Shown: piece after piece, positions 45,540 through 54,927 of the stretch
Layout of the letters: the number at the start of each line of letters is the position of its first letter
Numbering within the stretch: position 1 is the first letter of the stretch
DNA from: Pukyongiella litopenaei
GTDB taxonomy: Bacteria > Pseudomonadota > Alphaproteobacteria > Rhodobacterales > Rhodobacteraceae
Reading direction: 5' to 3'
Assembly: GCF_003008555.2 (NCBI RefSeq)
Contig: NZ_CP027665.1
Coordinates: 806,001-870,000 of the forward strand
DNA length: 64,000 nt
Translations under genes and position numbers: made by a program
The notes under the pieces: generated by a model
The model's input: only the letters and a program-made list of their open reading frames with translations
What the model was told of the DNA's origin: nothing
Database searches by the model: none

Positions 45540-47063
45540 TCACGAATGCCGGATCAGGCTGCGGCCGGTCATCTCGGCGGGCTGTTCGAGGCCCATCAGG
45601 TCCAGCAGGCTCGGCGCCAGGTCGGCCAGCCGCCCGTTGCGCAGCGTGGCGCCATCGGGACCGCCGACGAGGATCACCGGCACCGGGTTGGTCGTATGCG
45701 CGGTATGCGGCCCGCCGGTATCCGGGTCCACCATCATCTCGCAATTGCCGTGATCGGCGGTGACGATCATCGCGCCCCCGGCCTCCCGCAGCGCCGCGCA
45801 TACCCGGCCCAGCCCGGCATCCACCGCTTCGCAGGCGCGCATCGCCGCCTGCAGGTCGCCGGTGTGGCCGACCATGTCGGGATTGGCGTAATTGGTCACG
45901 ATCAGGTCATAGCCCGCCCCGATCGCCGCGACGAACCGGTCGGTGACCTCGGGCGCGGACATCTCGGGCTGCAGGTCATAGGTGGCCACGGCGGGCGATT
46001 TCGGCATGAACCGGTCTTCGCCCGGTTCCGGGTCTTCCTTGCCGCCGTTGAGGAAAAAGGTGACATGCGGGTATTTCTCGGTCTCGGCCAGCCGGAACTG
46101 GCGCAGCCCGTGTTTCGCCACCCAGGCGCCCAGCGTGTTGACGATATTCCGCGGCGGGAACACCGTGGCCATATAGGCAGTGTGGCCCTCGGAGTATTCA
46201 ACCATGCCCAGCCGCGCGGCGAGATCGGGGCGCGGACCGGTATCGAAGCCGTCGAAATCCGGCTGGCCGATCGCGGCGAGGATCTCGCGGGCGCGGTCGG
46301 CGCGGAAATTCAGGCAGAACAGCCCGTCGCGTTCCTGCATCCCGGCATAGTCGCCGATCACCGTGGGCGCGAGGAATTCATCCGTTTCGCCGCGATCACC
46401 GGCGGCGGCCAAGGCGGCCCGCGCATCCGGCGCGACCTGCCCCTCGCCCCGCACCATGCAGCGATAGGCCCGCGCCACCCGGTCCCACCGGTTGTCGCGG
46501 TCCATGGCAAAAAAGCGCCCGGTCACGGTCGCCACCCGCACGCCCTGCGGCAGTTCCACCAGCAGCCTGTCGACATAGCCCGGCGCCGAGGTCGGCGCCA
46601 CGTCGCGGCCGTCAGTGATCGCGTGCAGGGCCACCGGCACCCCGGCCCCGGCGATGATGCCGGCGGCCGCGATCATGTGGCTCAGCTGCGCGTGGACCCC
46701 GCCTTCGGACACCAGCCCCATCAGATGCGCGGTGCCGCCGGTGCGCTGCAACGTCGCGACGAATTCGCGCAGTGCCGCGCGGTCGGCAAAGCTGCCGTCC
46801 TCGATGGCAAGGTCGATCTGCCCCAGGTCCATCGCCACCACCCGGCCCGCGCCGATATTGGTGTGGCCGACCTCGGAATTTCCCATCTGCCCCGCCGGCA
46901 ATCCCACGTCAGGCCCGTGCGTCACGAGCGTCGCATGGGGGCATCCGGCCATTATCGCATCGAAATTCGGCGTCTTCGCCAGATGCGGCGCGTTGGCGTC
47001 GGGCCGGTCGGACAGCCCCCAGCCATCGAGGATACACAGGACGACGGGTCCGGGCGCGGTCAT
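45540..47063 (-). CDS. gpmI: 2,3-bisphosphoglycerate-independent phosphoglycerate mutase
   Basis: This enzyme interconverts 3- and 2-phosphoglycerate in glycolysis and gluconeogenesis using two Mn ions. ATG 47063 follows AAGGAA at 7 bases, giving 507 residues; a TTG two codons earlier is less likely. Motifs are CILDGWG, MGNSEVGHTNIGAG with the phospho-Ser, TDGRDVAP, and TADHGNCE near the C-terminus. All metal and phosphate ligands I can check are kept. It is the only phosphoglycerate mutase in the window. Confidence 0.97.
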   Translation of the reverse strand: MTAPGPVVLCILDGWGLSDRPDANAPHLAKTPNFDAIMAGCPHATLVTHGPDVGLPAGQMGNSEVGHTNIGAGRVVAMDLGQIDLAIEDGSFADRAALREFVATLQRTGGTAHLMGLVSEGGVHAQLSHMIAAAGIIAGAGVPVALHAITDGRDVAPTSAPGYVDRLLVELPQGVRVATVTGRFFAMDRDNRWDRVARAYRCMVRGEGQVAPDARAALAAAGDRGETDEFLAPTVIGDYAGMQERDGLFCLNFRADRAREILAAIGQPDFDGFDTGPRPDLAARLGMVEYSEGHTAYMATVFPPRNIVNTLGAWVAKHGLRQFRLAETEKYPHVTFFLNGGKEDPEPGEDRFMPKSPAVATYDLQPEMSAPEVTDRFVAAIGAGYDLIVTNYANPDMVGHTGDLQAAMRACEAVDAGLGRVCAALREAGGAMIVTADHGNCEMMVDPDTGGPHTAHTTNPVPVILVGGPDGATLRNGRLADLAPSLLDLMGLEQPAEMTGRSLIRHS

Positions 47064-47236
47064 GGGCAAATTCCTTTCTGCACGGCTTGCCGGTTTCTAG
47101 CCCCAGATCCGGATGGGGGAAACCGCGATCTGCAATGCCACCTGCCCCTTGTTCTCGCCCCGGCCTTTGCGCATAAACACCCGCAGTTCACGCCCCTGCC
47201 CGCCAACGGGGCCGCAGCCAGAAGGACCGTCATGCG

Positions 47237-47413
47237 ATGACCATCGAAGCGCCGGAAACCAAGATCGTCGACAGCTACCGCATCGCCTGCGACGGCGGCG
47301 AGGGGGCTCTGGGTCATCCGCGCGTGTGGCTGCAGATCCCGCAGGAACACGGCTGGGTCGAATGCCCCTATTGCGACTGCAAATACATCCATAGCGACCA
47401 CGCAAAGGCCTGA
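47237..47413 (+). CDS. Zinc-finger (CHCC) small protein
   Basis: A 58-residue protein starting [20 protein letters not shown], with AAGGA upstream. Cys18, His27, Cys43 and Cys46 (with Cys48 next to them) form the C-x8-H-x15-C-x2-C pattern of the zf-CHCC family, related to the NDUFS6 accessory subunit of complex I. In alphaproteobacteria such proteins bind zinc and are linked to respiratory complex I. It is divergent from gpmI and precedes polA by 120 bp. It is easily missed because of its size. Confidence 0.85.
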   Translation: MTIEAPETKIVDSYRIACDGGEGALGHPRVWLQIPQEHGWVECPYCDCKYIHSDHAKA

Positions 47414-47533
47414 CCCGCCGCCCTCGCGGTCCGGCCTGGTCCGGCCGGGCGGGTTGCCCGCGGGTCGCGCTAGGCTCTGGCCCGGCGCCTGCGCGCATGG
47501 CACAAGGATGCGGGCGACGAGGAAAGGCATGAC

Positions 47534-50335
47534 ATGACCAGCACATTCGGCAAGGGCTGCCACCTGCACCTGATCGACGGATCGGCCTTCATCTTTCGCG
47601 CCTACCACGCGCTGCCGCCCCTGACCCGGAAATCCGACGGCCTGCCGATCGGCGCGGTGTCGGGGTTCTGCAACATGCTGCAACGCTATGTCACCGACAA
47701 TCACGGCGCCGATGCGCCGACCCACCTGGCGGTGATCTTCGACAAGGGATCGCACACGTTCCGCAACGATCTCTACGATCTCTACAAGGCCAACCGCGAG
47801 GCGATGCCCGAGGACCTGCGCCCGCAGATCCCCCTGACCCGGGCCGCGACCGAGGCATTCAACATCGCCTGCAAGGAAATCGAGGGCTACGAGGCCGACG
47901 ACATCATCGCGACGCTGGCGGTGCAGGCGCGCGACGCCGGCGGGCGGGTCACCATCGTCAGTTCCGACAAGGACCTGATGCAGCTGGTCGGCGACGGGGT
48001 CGAGATGCTCGACGCGATGAAGAACCGGCGCATCGACCGCGACGGCGTGTTCGAGAAATTCGGCGTCTTCCCCGAACGGGTGGTGGATGTGCAGGCGCTG
48101 GCCGGGGACAGCGTGGACAACGTGCCCGGCGCGCCGGGGATCGGGATCAAGACCGCTGCGCTGCTGATCAACGAATATGGCGATCTCGACACGCTGCTGG
48201 AGCGGGCCGGCGAGATCAAGCAACCCAAGCGACGCCAGACGCTGACCGAAAAGCGCGACCAGATCGAGCTGTCGCGGAAGCTGGTGCAGCTCGACCGCGA
48301 TACCCCGCTCGATTTCACGCTGGACGATCTCGAACTGCGCGACCCGGACCCCGACCGGCTGATGGCCTTTCTCGCCGAGATGGAGTTCCGCACCCTGACC
48401 CGGCGGATCGCCGACCAGCTGGGCATCGACCCGCCGGTGATCGCCGAAAAACCGGCGCAGGAAACCGCCGAAACGCCGCCCGAACAGCCGCCCTTTGACG
48501 CCGCCGCCTATGAATGCGTCCACGATGCCGACGCCCTGCGGGGCTGGATCGACCGCATCCGCGACCGTGGCCGGGTCGCGGTCGACACCGAAACCACCGG
48601 GCTGGACGAAATGGTGGCCGGACTGGTCGGGATCTCGCTCTGTGTCGATGCCGGGTCGGCCTGCTACATCCCGCTGACCCACAAGGCGGGCGCGACCGAC
48701 GACCTGTTCGGCTCGGACCAGCTGGCGGAAGGGCAGATGCCGCTGGACGAGGCGCTGGCGCTGCTGAAACCGGTGCTCGAGGACGACGCGATCCTGAAGA
48801 TCGGGCAGAACATGAAATACGATGCCAAGATCCTTGCCCGCCATGGCATCGACGTGGCCCCGGTCGATGACACCATGCTGATGTCCTACGCGATGCATGG
48901 CGGCGAACATGGCCACGGGATGGATTTCCTGTCCGACACCTATCTCGACCACAGGCCGATCCCGATCAAGCCGCTGCTGGGGTCCGGCAAATCGGCCATC
49001 ACCTTCGATCGCGTCGCGGTGGACGATGCCACCCGCTATGCGGCCGAGGACGCGGATATCACCCTGCGGCTGTGGGAAACCTTCAAACCGCAGCTGCATC
49101 GCGCCGGGGTGACCACCGTCTATGAAACGCTGGAACGGCCGCTGATCCCGGTGCTGGCGCAGATGGAGATGCACGGCATCAAGGTGGACCGCGACACGCT
49201 TTCGCGCATGTCCAACGCCTTTGCACAGAAAATGGCCGGGCTCGAGGCCGACCTGCACGACATGGCCGGGCGCGACTTCAACGTGCAATCCCCGGCGCAG
49301 GTCGGCGCGGTGCTGTTCGAGGACATGGGGCTGGAGGGCGGAAAAAAGACGAAGACGGGCCAGTGGTCCACCCCGGCCAACGTGCTCGAAGACCTCGCCA
49401 CCGAACACGAATTTGCCGCCCGCGTGCTGGATTACCGGCAGCTGCAAAAGCTGAAATCGACCTATACCGACGCCTTGCAGACCCATATCAACGCCGAAAC
49501 CGGGCGCGTTCATACCTCCTATTCGATCACCGGGGCAAATACCGGACGGCTGGCCTCGACCGATCCGAACCTGCAGAACATTCCCGTGCGCACCGAGGAA
49601 GGCCGCCGCATCCGCGAGGCCTTCGTGGCCGAGCCGGGCAACGTGCTGCTGTCGCTGGACTATTCGCAGATCGAGCTGCGCATCCTTGCCCATATCGCCG
49701 GGATCGACGCGCTGAAGGCGGCCTTTGCCGACGGGCAGGACATTCACGCCATGACCGCATCGGAAATGTTCGATGTGCCGCTGGAGGAAATGACGCCCGA
49801 GGTGCGCCGCCGCGCCAAGGCGATCAATTTCGGGGTGATCTACGGGATTTCGGGTTTCGGACTGGCGCGCAACCTGCGCATCCCGCGGGCCGAGGCGCAG
49901 GGCTTCATCGACCGCTATTTCGAACGCTTCCCCGGCATCCGCACCTACATGGACGACACCATCGCCTTTGCCAAGGAACACGGCTATGTGCAGACGCTGT
50001 TCGGGCGCAGGATCCATACGCCCGAGATCAATGCCAAGGGCCCCCATGCCGGGTTCGCACGCCGCGCGGCGATCAACGCGCCGATCCAGGGCACCGCGGC
50101 CGACGTGATCCGCCGCGCGATGATCCGGATGCCTGACGCCATCGACGGGCTGCCCGCCCGGATGCTGCTGCAGGTGCATGACGAATTGCTGTTCGAGGTC
50201 GCCGGGGACGCGGTCGATGCCACCATCGCCGCCGCGCGCAGGACGATGGAAGGCGCCGCCGATCCGGCGGTAAAGCTCGATGTGAAACTGACCGTGGACG
50301 CGGGCAAGGGGTCGAACTGGGCCGAAGCGCACTGA
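47534..50335 (+). CDS. polA: DNA polymerase I
   Basis: A 933-residue repair and Okazaki-fragment-processing polymerase. The N-terminal 5' nuclease domain (about 10-290) has LIDGSAFIFRAYHALPPL and SSDKDLMQLVGD. The 3'-5' proofreading domain begins AVDTETTGLDEM (about 350), keeping the Asp and Glu. The polymerase core has motif A SLDYSQIELRILAHIAG, motif B RRRAKAINFGVIYGISG and motif C QVHDELLFEV. All three activities therefore look intact. It is followed by a CDF transporter gene. Confidence 0.98.
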   Translation: MTSTFGKGCHLHLIDGSAFIFRAYHALPPLTRKSDGLPIGAVSGFCNMLQRYVTDNHGADAPTHLAVIFDKGSHTFRNDLYDLYKANREAMPEDLRPQIPLTRAATEAFNIACKEIEGYEADDIIATLAVQARDAGGRVTIVSSDKDLMQLVGDGVEMLDAMKNRRIDRDGVFEKFGVFPERVVDVQALAGDSVDNVPGAPGIGIKTAALLINEYGDLDTLLERAGEIKQPKRRQTLTEKRDQIELSRKLVQLDRDTPLDFTLDDLELRDPDPDRLMAFLAEMEFRTLTRRIADQLGIDPPVIAEKPAQETAETPPEQPPFDAAAYECVHDADALRGWIDRIRDRGRVAVDTETTGLDEMVAGLVGISLCVDAGSACYIPLTHKAGATDDLFGSDQLAEGQMPLDEALALLKPVLEDDAILKIGQNMKYDAKILARHGIDVAPVDDTMLMSYAMHGGEHGHGMDFLSDTYLDHRPIPIKPLLGSGKSAITFDRVAVDDATRYAAEDADITLRLWETFKPQLHRAGVTTVYETLERPLIPVLAQMEMHGIKVDRDTLSRMSNAFAQKMAGLEADLHDMAGRDFNVQSPAQVGAVLFEDMGLEGGKKTKTGQWSTPANVLEDLATEHEFAARVLDYRQLQKLKSTYTDALQTHINAETGRVHTSYSITGANTGRLASTDPNLQNIPVRTEEGRRIREAFVAEPGNVLLSLDYSQIELRILAHIAGIDALKAAFADGQDIHAMTASEMFDVPLEEMTPEVRRRAKAINFGVIYGISGFGLARNLRIPRAEAQGFIDRYFERFPGIRTYMDDTIAFAKEHGYVQTLFGRRIHTPEINAKGPHAGFARRAAINAPIQGTAADVIRRAMIRMPDAIDGLPARMLLQVHDELLFEVAGDAVDATIAAARRTMEGAADPAVKLDVKLTVDAGKGSNWAEAH

Positions 50336-50405
50336 GCGCCGATTGCTGACCCGGCGCGAAGTCGCCAAGCGCCAACTTCCCGACCGGTTGCAGGACAGGA
50401 CCGAC

Positions 50406-51320
50406 ATGAGAGAGGCTGCCGTGGATCAGGCCGAAAGACGACGCCTCGACAGAAAGGCCGGCATGGCCTCGGTCGGGGTGGCCGGCCTGCTTGTGCTGGC
50501 CAAGCTGTCGGCCTTTGCGGCGACCGGATCGCTCGCCATCGCCGCGTCGGCCGCCGACAGCGCGATGGATCTCCTCGTCTCGCTCACCGCCCTTGTCGCG
50601 ATCCTCTATGCGGCCCGTCCGCCCGATGCCGACCACGCGTTCGGCCACAGCTCGGCCGAGGATCTCGCCGCTCTCGGGCAGGCGGTGGTCATTCTGGCAT
50701 CGGGTGCCGCCATCGGCGTCGCCGCTGTCCAGCGGCTGACCGGCGGGCCCCCGCCGCCGCTGCGCGCGGAAACGCTCGGGCTCGCGGTGATGGGTTTGTC
50801 CGTGGCGCTGACGCTGGCGCTGGTCCTGTTCCAGCGCTGGGTCGCGCGGCGCACCGACAACCGCATCGTGGCGGCGGACAGCCTGCATTACCTGGGCGAC
50901 CTGATCCCAAATATCGGCGCCATCGTGTCGCTCATCGCAGCGCGGCATTTCGGGATCTACGTCATCGACACGCTGGTTGCCGTCTTTGCAGCCGTGCTGA
51001 TATCCGCTGGCGCGCTTCGCATCGGCAAACGCGCGGTCGACGCCCTGATGGACCGCAAGGCCCCAGACGCGGTCGAGGCCGCCATTGCCCGGCTCGCGCG
51101 CGACCATCCCGGCGTGCGCGATTTCCATGACCTCAGAACCCGGATGGCCGGTTCGCGGATCTTCGTCGTGCTGCATGTCGAACTGGACGGCGCCCAGCCC
51201 CTGCTCGAGGCCCATGACATCGGCGCCGACCTGCGCCGCCGCATCCTCGCCACCTATCCGAACGCGGATGTCACGATACACAAGGATGTCTGGGACCCCG
51301 GGCCCCGGCCCGCGCCCTGA
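50406..51320 (+). CDS. Cation diffusion facilitator metal exporter
   Basis: A 304-residue CDF-family transporter, likely exporting Zn, Fe, Cd or Mn by proton exchange. ATG 50406 (MREAAVDQAERRR) has AGGA upstream. Metal-site signatures are DSAMDLLVS in TM2 and DSLHYLGD in TM5 (the D-x3-D and H-x3-D pairs), with a charged HAFGH loop between TM2 and TM3. The C-terminal cytoplasmic domain has the HVELDG-type metal-sensing fold. FieF-like is the best subtype guess. It lies 70 bp after polA. Confidence 0.92.
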   Translation: MREAAVDQAERRRLDRKAGMASVGVAGLLVLAKLSAFAATGSLAIAASAADSAMDLLVSLTALVAILYAARPPDADHAFGHSSAEDLAALGQAVVILASGAAIGVAAVQRLTGGPPPPLRAETLGLAVMGLSVALTLALVLFQRWVARRTDNRIVAADSLHYLGDLIPNIGAIVSLIAARHFGIYVIDTLVAVFAAVLISAGALRIGKRAVDALMDRKAPDAVEAAIARLARDHPGVRDFHDLRTRMAGSRIFVVLHVELDGAQPLLEAHDIGADLRRRILATYPNADVTIHKDVWDPGPRPAP

Positions 51321-51439
51321 CCCGCCTGTGCAGGGATCGGCCGGCTGTCGCGGCGCCGTTACCCGGACAGCATCATTGACTTGCGCCAACCCTGCCCCCA
51401 CCTTCTAGATATTGTAGCATCCAACAGGGATCACACCCG

Positions 51440-52333
51440 ATGACCGAGGAACTGATACTCGACCTGATTTCGGCCAATCTGCTCTACATCCTCGGAGCGA
51501 TCCTGCTGGTGATCATCGTCGTCAAGGGCATCCGGATCGTGCCGCAATCGGAAAAGCATGTGGTCGAACGGTTCGGACGACTGCATTCGGTGCTCAGCCC
51601 CGGCATCAACTTCATCGTGCCGTTGCTCGACGTGGTGGCGCACCAGATTTCCATCCTGGAGCGCCAGCTGCCCACCGCCAGCCAGGACGCGATCACCCGC
51701 GACAACGTGCTGGTGCAGGTGGATTCGTCGGTCTTCTACCGGATCATCGAACCGGAAAAGACCGTCTACCGGATCCGCGACGTGGATGCGGCCATCTCGA
51801 CCACGGTGGCCGGGATCGTGCGGGCCGAGATCGGCAAGATGGACCTCGACGACGTGCAGGCCAACCGGGCGCAGCTGATCGACACCATCAAGTCCAGCGT
51901 CGAGGATGCCGTGGACAACTGGGGGATCGAGGTCACGCGCGCCGAGATCCTCGACGTGAATCTCGACCAGGCCACCCGCGATGCGATGCTGCAGCAGCTC
52001 AACGCCGAACGCGCCCGCCGCGCCCAGGTGACCGAGGCCGAGGGGCGCAAGCGCGCCGTCGAACTGGCCGCGGATGGCGAACTCTACGCCGCCGAACAGA
52101 CCGCCAAGGCGCGGCGCATCCAGGCCGATGCCGAGGCCTATGCCACCGGCGTGGTCGCCCAGGCGATCAAGGATAACGGGCTGGAGGCGGCGCAATACCA
52201 GGTCGCCCTGAAACAGGTCGAGGCGCTGAACGCGCTGGGGGCCGGCGAAGGCAAGCAGACCGTGATCCTGCCCGCCAACGCGCTCGAAGCTTTTGGCGAT
52301 GCGTTCCGGATGCTGAAAGGGGGCCGCGGATGA
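51440..52333 (+). CDS. qmcA: SPFH/band-7 membrane protein (stomatin-like)
   Basis: A 297-residue SPFH protein with one N-terminal membrane helix (about 12-32) and a band-7 domain (IRIVPQSEKHVVERFGRLHS onward), then a coiled coil ending near AFGDAFRMLKGG. Such paraslipins form membrane microdomains. Its stop overlaps the NfeD gene start by 4 bp, the usual pair. Upstream, TTGACTTGCGCC at about 51377 may belong to its promoter, but no convincing -10 lies at the right spacing. Confidence 0.92.
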   Translation: MTEELILDLISANLLYILGAILLVIIVVKGIRIVPQSEKHVVERFGRLHSVLSPGINFIVPLLDVVAHQISILERQLPTASQDAITRDNVLVQVDSSVFYRIIEPEKTVYRIRDVDAAISTTVAGIVRAEIGKMDLDDVQANRAQLIDTIKSSVEDAVDNWGIEVTRAEILDVNLDQATRDAMLQQLNAERARRAQVTEAEGRKRAVELAADGELYAAEQTAKARRIQADAEAYATGVVAQAIKDNGLEAAQYQVALKQVEALNALGAGEGKQTVILPANALEAFGDAFRMLKGGRG

Positions 52334-52608
52334 GCGACCCGATCTGGTCACTCTGGTGGGCCTGGGGGGCTGCCGCGCTGATCCTGGGCATACTCGAGAT
52401 GCTGGTGCCCGGTTTCGTGTTCCTCGGCTTTGCCATCGGCGCGCTGGCGGTATCGCTGCTGCTGCTGAACACCGGGCTGACCCTCGGCCTGCCGGCGCTG
52501 CTGCTGATCTTCGCGGTGCTGTCGCTGGTGGCGTGGCTGGTCCTGCGCCGGATATTTGCGCTGCCCAAGGGGCAGGTCAAACGGTTTCACGACGACATCA
52601 ACGGGTGA
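52330..52608 (+). CDS. NfeD-like short membrane protein
   Basis: A 92-residue protein with two or three membrane helices (LWWAWGAAALILGILEMLVP and following) and the short form of the NfeD fold, lacking the ClpP-like protease part and apparently most of the C-terminal OB-fold. It begins within the qmcA stop (ATGA). These proteins partner with the SPFH protein encoded upstream in membrane organisation. It ends 6 bp before the convergent 79-residue protein gene. Confidence 0.88.
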   Translation: MSDPIWSLWWAWGAAALILGILEMLVPGFVFLGFAIGALAVSLLLLNTGLTLGLPALLLIFAVLSLVAWLVLRRIFALPKGQVKRFHDDING

Positions 52609-52614
52609 TCCCGG

Positions 52615-52854
52615 TCAGGCGTTTTCGTCGTCCTTGTCGTCCGGTTCCGCATCGTCCTCATTCTCTTCGCTCTCCGGCGCGGCACGTTTCTGCCGGACCC
52701 AGCCCCACAGGCCACGAACGACCAGGCTGACCGCAAGGCAGATCAGCAACAGCAGGCCGACCCCTTCGGTCGTATCCGGCTTGGCATAGGTGACCAGCGC
52801 CAGCCCGGCGATCAGGCCGATCGCGCCCCAGGCGCCGTAGGAAAACCAGTTCAT
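52615..52854 (-). CDS. Small membrane protein with acidic tail
   Basis: A 79-residue protein of unknown function: two membrane helices (about 5-22 and 31-50) followed by a basic turn and a strongly acidic C-terminus (EENEDDAEPDDKDDEN). It follows the Pro-repeat envelope protein gene by 6 bp on the same strand, so the two may be co-expressed. I do not recognise the family. Confidence 0.65.
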   Translation of the reverse strand: MNWFSYGAWGAIGLIAGLALVTYAKPDTTEGVGLLLLICLAVSLVVRGLWGWVRQKRAAPESEENEDDAEPDDKDDENA

Positions 52855-52860
52855 CCCCGC

Positions 52861-53871
52861 CTAGCCTTTCCTGCCGCCGATGAAACCGAGAACCTTGCCG
52901 CCCCAGCGGTCGGCCCAGCTGCCGATGACATCCGAAAGGCGTTCCTCGTGCCAGCCGTCGATCCACAGATCCTGGCGCGCCTCGACCTCGTCCCGCCACG
53001 CCTCGAACCTTTCGCGGGCATGGGCGGCGGTGACCACGCCGGACAGGTCCATCCGCAGGATCAGGGCGTTTTCGTCCCCCTTCATCCGGGTCGGGCTCCA
53101 GGCCAGGACGAACGGTCCCTCGTTGCGGTTCATAAGTTCGATGTCCTCGCGTTCCAGCGCATTGCGCGCATCGCGCAGCGCCTGCAGCGACGCGGCCAGC
53201 CCATAGCCGTCCACCGCCCTGTCGCAGGCGGTTTCGTCATGGTCTTCCATCGCCCGTACCGCCGACGGATCATGGTCCATCGGCCAGACCGTCACCAGTT
53301 GCTGGTCCAGCGGAATGTCGATCTCGCGCGGCAGCAGGATCGCGGCGACATAGCCCATGCAGATCGCCTTGAACCGGTCGCGGTCGCCCGCCAGCGGGCG
53401 GGATTTGAAGGCAATGATCGCATAGGCGGCAAAATGATCGGGCGGGAACATGCCCGGCCCGGCAAAAATGCGCGAGGCCCGGCCACCGCCCGCCGCATCG
53501 GGGGCCACGGACGACATCCCGCCAATCCCGATCATGCCGCCGAGAACGCCGCGCCCGCCGCTACTTGGGCTGCTGCCGCCGCCGCCACCACCATCGACAC
53601 CAAACGAGGAGCTGAAGCCGGAACCGCCGGACGCCGTCGAAGACGACACGGGCACATCCGGCGCAGGCACAGGCGTCGGCGCAGGCACAGGGTCAGGCAC
53701 AGGCGTCGGCGCAGGCACAGGGTCAGGCACAGGCACCTGCGCTGCGCCCGGCTCGACCTGGTCCTCGTCATCCTCGTCGGGTGCCATCTCGGCAGAGACC
53801 GCCAAGGCCCAGCAGAGCGCGAAGGCAAACACGCAGGCGCCGCGCATCCAGTCACCGAAGAATTGTTTCAT
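52861..53871 (-). CDS. Exported protein with Pro/Val/Ala repeats and Gly-rich region
   Basis: A 336-residue protein with a signal peptide (MKQFFGDWMRGACVFAFALC, cleavage near SA-EM). An acidic stretch and a repeat region of PVPDPVPAPTPVPAPD type (about 47-73) are encoded by a 30-bp tandem repeat. A Ser/Gly-rich low-complexity part (about 75-125) follows, then a globular C-terminal domain (about 135-336) that I do not recognise. The Pro repeats resemble wall-spanning spacers. It precedes the small acidic-tail membrane protein gene. Neither partner nor function is known. Confidence 0.72.
   Translation of the reverse strand: MKQFFGDWMRGACVFAFALCWALAVSAEMAPDEDDEDQVEPGAAQVPVPDPVPAPTPVPDPVPAPTPVPAPDVPVSSSTASGGSGFSSSFGVDGGGGGGSSPSSGGRGVLGGMIGIGGMSSVAPDAAGGGRASRIFAGPGMFPPDHFAAYAIIAFKSRPLAGDRDRFKAICMGYVAAILLPREIDIPLDQQLVTVWPMDHDPSAVRAMEDHDETACDRAVDGYGLAASLQALRDARNALEREDIELMNRNEGPFVLAWSPTRMKGDENALILRMDLSGVVTAAHARERFEAWRDEVEARQDLWIDGWHEERLSDVIGSWADRWGGKVLGFIGGRKG
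53671..53730. repeat. 30-bp tandem repeat, two full copies
   Basis: The 30-bp unit at 53671-53700 is repeated exactly at 53701-53730. In the gene it encodes alternating Pro-Val/Ala/Asp/Thr decapeptides. Exact identity of the copies points to recent expansion and possible length variation between strains. Confidence 0.88.
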
Positions 53872-54101
53872 CCCATCCTCACCCTCGCAGATCGAAGTCT
53901 AACAAAATCGCGGCACCGCATCAATTTCAAGGCGAAGCCGTGGCGGGCCGCACACCCGCGCCGGGCCGGGATGTGCCGCAATCGGGCGGCGTGTCTTTGA
54001 TCGGCCTGGGCACGCATGACCGGGGCCGCGATGCTGCGCCGCACTGGACGCCCCGCCCCGGCTTTCCTATATAATCGGTCAGGAACAGAGCCGAGGCCCC
54101 G

Positions 54102-54464
54102 ATGACTCATGCCCCCGAACCGCTGGAAGGTGCGCCGCTGATTGCGCCGTCAAGCACTGACCACCCGCTCTATGAACAGGTGGTCGAAGCCTGCCGCACC
54201 GTCTATGACCCGGAGATCCCGGTCAATATCTACGAACTCGGACTGGTCTATACCATCGACATCTCGTCCGAGAACGAGGTGCGCGTGGTGATGACCCTGA
54301 CCGCGCCGGGATGTCCGGTCGCGGGCGAGATGCCGGGCTGGCTGGCCGACGCGATCGAACCCATCCCCGGTATCAAGCAGGTGGATGTGGACCTGACCTG
54401 GGAACCGCCCTGGGGCATGGAAATGATGTCCGACGAGGCCCGGCTCGAACTCGGGTTCATGTAG
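54102..54464 (+). CDS. MIP18/DUF59-family Fe-S assembly protein (SufT-like)
   Basis: A 120-residue protein of the DUF59 family that helps mature Fe-S proteins. Motifs are VYDPEIPVNIYELGLVYTID (about 37-56) and MTLTAPGCPVAGEMP with the conserved Cys (about 66-80), ending DLTWEPPWGMEMMSDEARLE. It precedes the A-type carrier gene by 10 bp, so the two form a small Fe-S delivery operon. The rest of the suf machinery is not in the window. Confidence 0.92.
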   Translation: MTHAPEPLEGAPLIAPSSTDHPLYEQVVEACRTVYDPEIPVNIYELGLVYTIDISSENEVRVVMTLTAPGCPVAGEMPGWLADAIEPIPGIKQVDVDLTWEPPWGMEMMSDEARLELGFM

Positions 54465-54474
54465 GGAAAGCAGC

Positions 54475-54840
54475 ATGTTCGGCATTCCAGGCAAGCAGGC
54501 CGTGACCCTGACGCCCCGCGCGGCGGCGCAGATCGTCAGGCTGATGGACCGCGAGGGCCATTCGGGCCTGCGCATCGGCGTCAAGAAAGGCGGCTGCGCG
54601 GGCATGGAATACACCATGGACTATGTCACCGACATGGATCCCAATGACGAGGTGGTGGAACAGGACGGCGCCCGGGTGCTGATCGCGCCGATGGCGCAGA
54701 TGTTCCTGTTCGGCACCGAGATCGACTATGAAACCGGGCTGCTGGAATCGGGGTTCCGGTTCAACAACCCCAACGTGGCCGAAGCCTGCGGCTGCGGCGA
54801 ATCGATCAAGTTCAACGAACCGGCCGAGAAACCGTCCTGA
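54475..54840 (+). CDS. A-type Fe-S carrier (HesB/SufA/IscA family)
   Basis: A 121-residue carrier that passes Fe-S clusters to target proteins. Three ligand cysteines are in place: Cys41 in KKGGCAGMEY and Cys105/Cys107 in EACGCGES. It follows the DUF59 gene in the same operon. SufA is the likely type, since SufT/DUF59 genes pair with suf genes in alphaproteobacteria, but ErpA or IscA names cannot be excluded. Confidence 0.92.
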   Translation: MFGIPGKQAVTLTPRAAAQIVRLMDREGHSGLRIGVKKGGCAGMEYTMDYVTDMDPNDEVVEQDGARVLIAPMAQMFLFGTEIDYETGLLESGFRFNNPNVAEACGCGESIKFNEPAEKPS

Positions 54841-54847
54841 GCGCCGG

Positions 54848-54871
54848 TTGCGGCCAAGATTGCGGCCAAGA
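54848..54871. repeat. Two 12-bp tandem copies before tpiA
   Basis: TTGCGGCCAAGA occurs twice head to tail (54848-54859, 54860-54871), with a third partial copy starting TTGCC. It lies in the short spacer between the A-type carrier gene and tpiA. No function is evident. Confidence 0.7.
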
Positions 54872-54927
54872 TTGCCCCCGTCCGGCGCCGATGCTACCTG
54901 TTCGCGAACGGCAAGCAGGAGCGTGAC

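Noticed and set aside
47060-50407. A 1115-codon minus-strand frame opposite polA
   Set aside because: The plus-strand polA is intact with all motifs. The antisense frame shows only composition effects.
53671-53730. The 30-bp repeat as a CRISPR or regulatory repeat
   Set aside because: The copies are directly adjacent without spacers and lie in frame inside a gene, encoding Pro-rich decapeptides.
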